Assembly (NCBI RefSeq): GCF_001625015.1
Contig: NZ_LVWJ02000019.1
Location: 124,001-188,000, forward strand
Length of the DNA: 64,000 nucleotides
Direction of reading: 5' to 3'
Source: Lewinella sp. 4G2
GTDB taxonomy: Bacteria; Bacteroidota; Bacteroidia; Chitinophagales; Saprospiraceae
The notes beneath the pieces were generated by a model, which made no database searches, had not been told where the DNA came from, and saw only the letters and a program-made list of their open reading frames with translations. Both the position numbers and the translations under genes were made by a program. This document shows, in pieces, positions 60,145 through 64,000 of the stretch. The stretch's first letter is position 1; each line of letters begins with the position of its first letter.

Positions 60145-60175
60145 CAAAGTTAGAATATTCTGCGGTATCCCCAAA
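60145..60175 (-). promoter_or_regulatory. Bacteroidota -33/-7 promoter of the second SusC/SusD unit
   Basis: On the minus strand TTTG (60172-60175), a spacer of exactly 19 bases and TAACTTTG (60145-60152). This is a full match to TTTG-N19-TAnnTTTG. The transcript would have a leader of about 210 bases. Confidence 0.75.
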
Positions 60176-60373
60176 CTTGAGAAACTTTCGCTAAGTCTGT
60201 GGTCGTTGAGTTTACTGCTTACAAACGTCGGATTGAGGGTGAGTTACAAGTAGTTATAACAGATTACTTCCGCCGCAACTTTGCTTCCGGGCCAATTCTT
60301 TCGCTAACTGAATAGGTATATCCTAAGCTCTAAAATGGAATCGCCCCATTGCTGGTTAGAGCCGTTGCTGGAC

Positions 60374-60407
60374 AAAAAAAAGACCGGAGTGCAGAGCACA
60401 GCCGGTC
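60374..60407 (-). terminator. Hairpin with T-run on the minus strand
   Basis: GACCGGC/GCCGGTC outer stem and GTGC/GCAC inner stem, followed on the minus strand by eight Ts. No gene is known upstream of it on that strand, so it would end a short unassigned transcript or act in antisense to the BASS leader. Confidence 0.6.
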
Positions 60408-60444
60408 CAGAAATAAACACCTAAAACCCTATTAACATCTTGGC

Positions 60445-60474
60445 AACGCGGCCATTCGGCGGCGTTCTTTTTTT
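60445..60474 (+). terminator. Hairpin with T-run on the plus strand
   Basis: AACGC-G-GCC, loop ATTC, GGC-G-GCGTT, then seven Ts. It points to the plus strand, where no annotated gene lies upstream; it would end an unassigned transcript. Confidence 0.6.
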
Positions 60475-60548
60475 GCGGCGGGCGGTAACCTTTTTACCGT
60501 GAATACGCTACTAGGATAGCGCAACTGCCGTAATGCGAAAGTAACGGC

Positions 60549-60556
60549 TATATTTG
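60549..60556 (+). promoter_or_regulatory. -7 promoter element of the BASS gene
   Basis: TATATTTG matches the TAnnTTTG box; it lies 26 bases before the ATG at 60583. No clear -33 TTTG. Confidence 0.5.
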
Positions 60557-60582
60557 ATTAACCAAAGAAAGGTCTAAATAAA

Positions 60583-61470
60583 ATGATCGACGTACTAATC
60601 GGGGTGATCCTGGCGTTGATCATGTTTGGGATTGGCCTTAGCCTCCGGCCGGCCCACTTTCGGGCGCTGGCCCGCCATCCGCGGGTGGTCTTCTTAGGTT
60701 TGTTTTTACAGCTCTGTCTGTTGCCGCTTACAGCGTTTGCCGTGGCGACTTTATTGCGGCTGCCACCGGAATTCGCCGCGGGTGTCGTCATCCTGTCAGC
60801 CTGCCCCGGAGGTCTGACGAGCAACTTCGTCAGCTATCTCCTCAAAGCCGATACCGCGCTGGCCGTTAGCCTGACGATCTGCAATACTTCCCTCTCCCTC
60901 ATCACCATTCCGCTCATCGTGAATCTGGGTTTACGGACCTTTAATTCCGGTGGCACCGTCGATCACCTCCCCGTATTGCCAACGGCGGCGACCATCTTTT
61001 TGGTGGTGCTCGTCCCGGTACTATTGGGGATGTTCTACCGCAGCAAGCGCGAACAAGGTGGCCAGCGGTTACAACAAAACTTGCGGTGGATCAGCGTCGT
61101 CCTCCTCGCCGTCCTGTTTGCCCTCAAACTGTTTGCCCCGGCGGATGTGGGGGGGAGCGAACTGAGTTTGCGCGACGTGCAGATCATCCTGCCGGCATCC
61201 GTCCTCATCAATATTATGGCCTTATTATCCGGGCGAATCTTTGGTAAGTGGTTCGGCTTTGGCCGCAACGCCCAGCTTACGCTCGGGGTGGAGGCCGGCA
61301 TTCAGAATACCAGCCTGGCCTTCATGATCACTTCTACCCTGCTGATGAACGAAGAGATGCTCAAACCCGCCCTCGTTTACGCCATGTTCACGTTCTTTAC
61401 GGCCCTTGCTTACGGCACCCTCCTCAAGCCCGGTGCCTGGCGCAACCTCCTCAAAAGCCGCCCGGAATAA
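60583..61470 (+). CDS. Bile acid:sodium symporter family protein
   Basis: A 295-residue inner-membrane transporter of the BASS/SBF family, with about nine or ten helices. Hallmarks are LIMFGIGLSLRPAHFRAL at the start, LSACPGGLTSNFVSYLLKADTALAVSLT (the conserved cross-over segment) and LTLGVEAGIQNTSLAFMI in the second half. Family members co-transport organic anions such as pantothenate, 2-keto acids or bile acids with Na+; the substrate here is not predictable. The stop codon overlaps the ATG of the pseudouridine synthase by one base, so the two genes are translationally coupled. Confidence 0.9.
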   Translation: MIDVLIGVILALIMFGIGLSLRPAHFRALARHPRVVFLGLFLQLCLLPLTAFAVATLLRLPPEFAAGVVILSACPGGLTSNFVSYLLKADTALAVSLTICNTSLSLITIPLIVNLGLRTFNSGGTVDHLPVLPTAATIFLVVLVPVLLGMFYRSKREQGGQRLQQNLRWISVVLLAVLFALKLFAPADVGGSELSLRDVQIILPASVLINIMALLSGRIFGKWFGFGRNAQLTLGVEAGIQNTSLAFMITSTLLMNEEMLKPALVYAMFTFFTALAYGTLLKPGAWRNLLKSRPE

Positions 61471-62114
61471 TGCCCCCACCCCTCAGTATTCTGCACGCCG
61501 GCCAGGGCTACGTGGTCATCAATAAGACCGCTGGCCTCACCGTGGAGGCTTACCGCGACCACGACACCATCGAAGCCCGGGCCTGGGCACATTTTCAGCG
61601 GCCGGGCAGCCCCAAGCGGCCGTTCGTCGGCATCGTTCACCGCCTGGATCGCCCCGTTTCGGGTGCTCTTTTGCTGGCGAGAAATAAATCCACCCTCCGG
61701 CGGCTCAACGAGGCATTCGCCCAGAAAAAGGTACAAAAGACCTATACGGCGCTGACGCAGGTGCCATTGCCGGACGAACGGGGCACCCTCGAACACTATC
61801 TGGTCAAGGACAACCTGGAGAAGCGCGCCCGAGTAGTGGATGGGCCCGCTAAGGGAGCCAAGTTAAGTCGGTTGGAGTACGAACTGCTATTGAAGGAACC
61901 GGACGGATACCGATACGCCGTAACCCCCATCACCGGCCGTTACCACCAGATCCGCGTCCAATTGGCGACGGCCGGGGCGCCGATTGTGGGGGATGCTAAA
62001 TATGGCTCCCCCGTTCCCTACCTTACCGATCAAATCAAACTCCACGCCAGCCGCTTGGTGTTCCCGGACGTTGATGGTAGCCCCGTCACCGTCGATTGCC
62101 CACCGGATTGGTAG
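61470..62114 (+). CDS. RluA family pseudouridine synthase
   Basis: A 214-residue enzyme of the RluA group: the active-site block is FVGIVHRLDRPVSGALLLARN with the catalytic Asp in HRLD, followed by KTYTALTQV, KLSRLEYELLL and the RYHQIRVQLATAGAPIVGDAKYG signature. It isomerises uridine in rRNA or tRNA; it lacks an S4 domain and is short, similar to RluA/RsuA-like single-domain members. ATG at 61470 (MPPPLSILHAG) shares its A with the TAA of the upstream gene. A longer frame from 61248 runs antiparallel to nothing conserved and overlaps the transporter gene in another frame; it is rejected. A 17-base motif copy encodes TALTQV. Confidence 0.92.
   Translation: MPPPLSILHAGQGYVVINKTAGLTVEAYRDHDTIEARAWAHFQRPGSPKRPFVGIVHRLDRPVSGALLLARNKSTLRRLNEAFAQKKVQKTYTALTQVPLPDERGTLEHYLVKDNLEKRARVVDGPAKGAKLSRLEYELLLKEPDGYRYAVTPITGRYHQIRVQLATAGAPIVGDAKYGSPVPYLTDQIKLHASRLVFPDVDGSPVTVDCPPDW
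61748..61764 (-). repeat. 17-base dispersed motif, exact T variant (in coding region)
   Basis: GGCGCTGACGCAGGTGC, read in the pseudouridine synthase as Ala-Leu-Thr-Gln-Val-Pro, at the end of a strand near the active-site fold. Confidence 0.88.
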
Positions 62115-62138
62115 GTACGTCCCTATCCCACTTACCCC

Positions 62139-62155
62139 GCACCTGCGGCAGCGCC
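62139..62155 (+). repeat. 17-base dispersed motif, exact G variant (intergenic)
   Basis: GCACCTGCGGCAGCGCC in the 91-base gap between the pseudouridine synthase and the CpcT/CpeT-like gene. Confidence 0.92.
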
Positions 62156-62205
62156 ACGTAGTAAGTCCCGTACTCAGTCGGGGCGCCCGCTAAACTGACT
62201 CCCCT

Positions 62206-62835
62206 ATGCTAAAAACTACCGTACTCTATAGCAGTCTTCTTTGCCTGATCCTACTTTCCGCCTGTACCCCAAAAGCGAGCTCCGGCGTGAGTGCGGACCC
62301 CAAACTAGCCGCCCTCAAGGAAGTGATGACGGGCAGCTTCAGCTCCGCCACCCAGGCGAAGATGGACGAGACTTATTACGATATTGACCTCCACATGCAA
62401 CCCATTTGGGAGGACAAAGGCCACTACCTCTACGTGGAGCAAGCCGTAGCCAGCGCGCCGGACGAACCCTACCGCCAACGCGTGTACCAACTCGAACGGA
62501 AGGGCAAAAAATTACTCAGCAAAGTGTACGAACTACCCGACCCCGCCGCCGTGGTGGGTGGCCACGATAACCCGGCTCTGTTTGCCGACATCAGCCCCGA
62601 CGACCTCGTGGAACGGGAGGGCTGTACCGTGATCCTGAAGCAGCAACGCGACGGCACTTACCGGGGCAGCACCAAAAAGAATGCGTGCAAAAGCAGCCTC
62701 CGTGGAGCTTCCTACGCCACCAGCCGGGTGACGGTAAGCGGTAGCTTCATCAACAGTTGGGACCAGGGTTTCGACGCCGACGGCAACCAGGTTTGGGGCG
62801 CTACGGAAGGCGGCTACATGTTCCTCAAGGAATAG
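62206..62835 (+). CDS. CpcT/CpeT family lipoprotein
   Basis: A 209-residue protein starting with lipoprotein signal MLKTTVLYSSLLCLILLSAC (Cys20). The mature part matches the CpcT/CpeT family throughout: MTGSFSSATQAK, YYDIDLHMQPIWEDKGHYLYVEQAVASAPDEPYRQRVYQL, EREGCTVILKQQRDGTYRGST, SSLRGASYATSRVTV, SWDQGFDADGNQVWGATEGGYMF. In cyanobacteria these enzymes attach phycocyanobilin or phycoerythrobilin to phycobiliproteins; in a non-phototrophic Bacteroidota the ligand must be something else, perhaps another tetrapyrrole or hydrophobic molecule. Here it is exported and lipid-anchored, unlike the cyanobacterial enzymes. Alone between the pseudouridine synthase and rpsO, with a terminator at 62859. 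Confidence 0.9.
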   Translation: MLKTTVLYSSLLCLILLSACTPKASSGVSADPKLAALKEVMTGSFSSATQAKMDETYYDIDLHMQPIWEDKGHYLYVEQAVASAPDEPYRQRVYQLERKGKKLLSKVYELPDPAAVVGGHDNPALFADISPDDLVEREGCTVILKQQRDGTYRGSTKKNACKSSLRGASYATSRVTVSGSFINSWDQGFDADGNQVWGATEGGYMFLKE

Positions 62836-62858
62836 GAAGTTAAGTCCGTACCAAGAAA

Positions 62859-62890
62859 AAAGCCCCGCTCGCAGTTGCGAACGGGGCTTT
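62859..62890. terminator. Bidirectional terminator between CpcT/CpeT-like gene and rpsO
   Basis: AAAGCCCCG-C-TCGCA and its inverted partner TGCGA-A-CGGGGCTTT with a two- to three-base loop, in the convergent gap. Confidence 0.92.
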
Positions 62891-62911
62891 CTTTATTCGG
62901 AGAGTGACCGA

Positions 62912-63187
62912 TTACTTACGGATGCCGAGTTTGGCGATCAGTGCACGGTAACCGTTGAGGTCCTTCTTCTGCAGGTAAGCAAGGTGGCGGCGGCGCTGGC
63001 CTACGAGACTGAGCAGGGCCTTACGGCTGCTGTGGTCTTTGCGGTGGCGCTGCAGGTGCTCGCTGAGCTGCTGGATGCGGTAGGTGAAAAAGGCGATCTG
63101 GCCCTCGGTGGAACCAGTGTTTTTCGCGTCGCCGGCGTACTCGGCGAAGATCTCTTCGATCTTTTCTTTAGCAAGGTAAACTGCCAT
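62912..63187 (-). CDS. rpsO: 30S ribosomal protein S15
   Basis: A 91-residue protein of normal S15 length. The helical core reads [33 protein letters not shown], followed by the rRNA-binding [51 protein letters not shown] at 63187 (MAVYLAKEK) is chosen; a 17-residue upstream extension has no counterpart in S15 proteins and falls in the leader. S15 helps fold the central domain of 16S rRNA. A promoter element at 63258-63266 gives a leader of roughly 60-70 bases, the place where S15 autoregulation usually acts. Confidence 0.97.
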   Translation of the reverse strand: MAVYLAKEKIEEIFAEYAGDAKNTGSTEGQIAFFTYRIQQLSEHLQRHRKDHSSRKALLSLVGQRRRHLAYLQKKDLNGYRALIAKLGIRK

Positions 63188-63257
63188 AATCAATAAGCTT
63201 TGTGGGATCGCTTGGATCGGGTGAAGCAAAACCGGCAACGTGCCGGCTTAAAGGGCC

Positions 63258-63266
63258 GCAAAGGTA
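63258..63266 (-). promoter_or_regulatory. -7 promoter element of rpsO
   Basis: TACCTTTGC on the minus strand, 71 bases before the rpsO ATG. Confidence 0.6.
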
Positions 63267-63311
63267 AGTAATCTCTACGAGATTTGCTACCCCGCTACCA
63301 AAAGGACAAAG

Positions 63312-63347
63312 AAAAAGCCCCGAACGCTGGGCGAACGGAGCTTTTTT
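63312..63347 (-). terminator. Terminator behind tRNA-Lys
   Basis: On the minus strand AAAAAAGC-CCG... pairs imperfectly with CGG-GGCTTTTT about 3 bases after the tRNA end; the stem GCTCCG/CGGGGC has one bulge and the flanking A and T runs are typical of these terminators. Confidence 0.65.
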
Positions 63348-63350
63348 CAG

Positions 63351-63424
63351 TGATTCCTCTGGGGCTCGAACCCAGGACCCTCTCATTAAAAGTGAGATGC
63401 TCTAGCCAACTGAGCTAAGGAATC
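63351..63424 (-). tRNA. tRNA-Lys(TTT)
   Basis: Minus strand. Acceptor stem GATTCCT/AGGAATC with discriminator A at 63351; D-arm TAGCTCAGTTGGCTAGAGCA; anticodon stem TCTCA/TGAGA with loop CTTTTAA, giving anticodon TTT; T-arm CTGGGTTCGAGCCCCAG. 74 bases; the 3' CCA is not encoded. Promoter element at 63450 and terminator behind it, so transcribed as a single gene. Confidence 0.97.
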
Positions 63425-63449
63425 GTGGCAACTTTATTGCTAAAGCGAC

Positions 63450-63458
63450 GCAAAGGTA
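63450..63458 (-). promoter_or_regulatory. -7 promoter element of tRNA-Lys
   Basis: TACCTTTGC on the minus strand with a TTG about 21 bases upstream, 26 bases before the tRNA 5' end. Confidence 0.65.
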
Positions 63459-63529
63459 GAATGGTTCGGCAAACTACACAAGGGTTCCAATCTTTTTTTC
63501 TTCTGGTGGCTTGGGCGCTTAGAAAAGGT

Positions 63530-63559
63530 AAAGCCGATCCACTTGCGTGAATCGGCTTT
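63530..63559. other. Hairpin AAAGCCGAT/ATCGGCTTT
   Basis: AAAGCCGAT-C-CAC, loop TTGC, GTG-A-ATCGGCTTT: a 12-base stem, the same form as the terminators in this window but with no downstream T-run except a short TTTTC on the minus side. Possibly ends a minus-strand transcript from the region to the right. Confidence 0.5.
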
Positions 63560-63934
63560 GGGCTGGATTGTCATGGTATGAACTACCAAATTCGATTGTC
63601 GAAACAGGTGGTTTTGGTAGTAAAATCAAATCACATAGAAAAGACGGATATAACACTGAAAACACTTCATGAGAAACGGTGATGTTGGGCAACGCCAATA
63701 TCTGTACTAATGAGAAACGTAAAAAGCGTGAAAACTGGTCGTATACAAAGTACTATCGTCGAGATTACGGGTGTTCGTGCCGTGTGTAAGTGAAACTGAG
63801 TAAAGTGCCGGAGTAATTTCGTGTTCGGGTTGTTACAAATGTACATAACCACCAACTAGGAGTGCATAAGTAAGCAGATTTTTTTGGAATGGATTGTGTC
63901 CGCGCTCCGTTAACGGGGTAGTTTCATTCCCGCC

Positions 63935-63999
63935 TACCTTTGTGGTGGCCAAAAGTCTCCCGACCGTTTTTCAGTTAAGGGAGGTTACGGCTTTTGACC
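63935..63999 (+). ncRNA. Promoter followed by a hairpin-rich RNA start (truncated by the window)
   Basis: TACCTTTG at 63935-63942 matches the -7 box; the sequence right after it forms a long stem, GGCCAAAAGTC and CTCCC (63947-63961) with GGGAG (63979-63983) and GGCTTTTGACC (63989-63999). A transcript starting at about 63948 would begin inside this hairpin. I do not recognise the RNA; it may be a structured leader or a small RNA. Confidence 0.4.
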
Positions 64000-64000
64000 G

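Larger units (their letters stand above)
59923..60582. other. Intergenic region between SusC and BASS genes
   Basis: 660 bases without a gene. It contains the SusC promoter (60145-60175, minus), an AT-rich leader region (59925-60135), a minus-strand hairpin with eight Ts at 60374-60407, a plus-strand hairpin with seven Ts at 60445-60474, and the -7 box of the BASS gene at 60549. Confidence 0.75.
63425..64000. other. Intergenic region to the window edge
   Basis: 576 bases. The tRNA-Lys promoter lies at 63450-63458 (minus); a perfect-looking hairpin without T-run at 63530-63559; then AT-rich sequence from 63570 to 63930 with no convincing gene on either strand (the minus-strand open frame at 63667-63855 is hydrophobic noise); and a promoter plus hairpin at the very end. 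Confidence 0.7.

Noticed and set aside
61248-61469. N-terminal extension of the pseudouridine synthase
   Set aside because: Overlaps the transporter gene in another frame and is not protein-like; the ATG overlapping the upstream stop is the natural start.
63667-63855. 62-residue minus-strand open frame
   Set aside because: AT-rich chance frame without start signal or recognisable composition.

Overview
The window reads as a chromosomal segment of an aerobic, gliding-type Bacteroidota, most like the Saprospiria/Lewinella lineage. Evidence: two SusC/SusD pairs, three proteins with type IX secretion (T9SS) sorting tails, Bacteroidota-only families (DUF4249, DUF5606, a fused E1 alpha/beta dehydrogenase), and promoters of the Bacteroidota type (TTTG-N19-TAnnTTTG, most often seen as TACCTTTGC just before a gene). 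No plasmid, phage or CRISPR signature is present; the content is ordinary chromosome with a few accessory insertions. The assignment is inference from gene families; no 16S gene lies in the window.

Layout. 1-1.4 kb: mechanosensitive-channel-like protein (cut by the window edge), a small unknown protein and an ECF sigma factor. 2-5.4 kb: TonB-dependent receptor plus DUF4249 lipoprotein. 5.6-14.8 kb: housekeeping (E1 dehydrogenase, OmpA-like protein, M23 peptidase, hemA, cation antiporter). 14.9-25.2 kb: a ten-kilobase co-directional block with a HlyD adaptor, TolC, ABC ATPase, two MacB-type permeases, a small exported protein, an NtrC-type sigma-54 response regulator and its histidine kinase. 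A good -24/-12 sigma-54 motif sits immediately before the first gene, and a xisH/xisI pair (xisH frameshifted) has landed between regulator and kinase. 25.5-27.1 kb: DUF4199-like protein and dusB. 27.5-45.1 kb: a polysaccharide utilisation locus on the minus strand (SusD, SusC, GH3, two GH144-like enzymes, two large T9SS proteins built from a shared repeated module, and a propeller/LuxR regulator), most simply read as a beta-1,2-glucan system. 45.6-55.1 kb: ABC-F protein, transglutaminase-like protein, cmk, methyltransferases, a Uma2 nuclease, rlmD. 55.2-59.9 kb: a second SusC/SusD pair without enzymes, behind a textbook promoter. 60.6-63.4 kb: BASS transporter, RluA-type pseudouridine synthase, a CpcT/CpeT-family lipoprotein, rpsO and tRNA-Lys(TTT). 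The last 60 bases start a hairpin-rich RNA right after a promoter.

The most unusual signal is not a gene. A 17-base word, GCACCTGCGGCAGCGCC or close variants, occurs 14 times on both strands, in intergenic DNA and inside coding regions in several reading frames, where it tends to fall in linkers, loops and signal-peptide cleavage regions. Separately, three intergenic regions carry a family of paired, inverted hairpin repeats resembling REP/BIME elements. Together they suggest either a genome-wide recognition sequence or short mobile repeats that have not been described for this group as far as I can tell.
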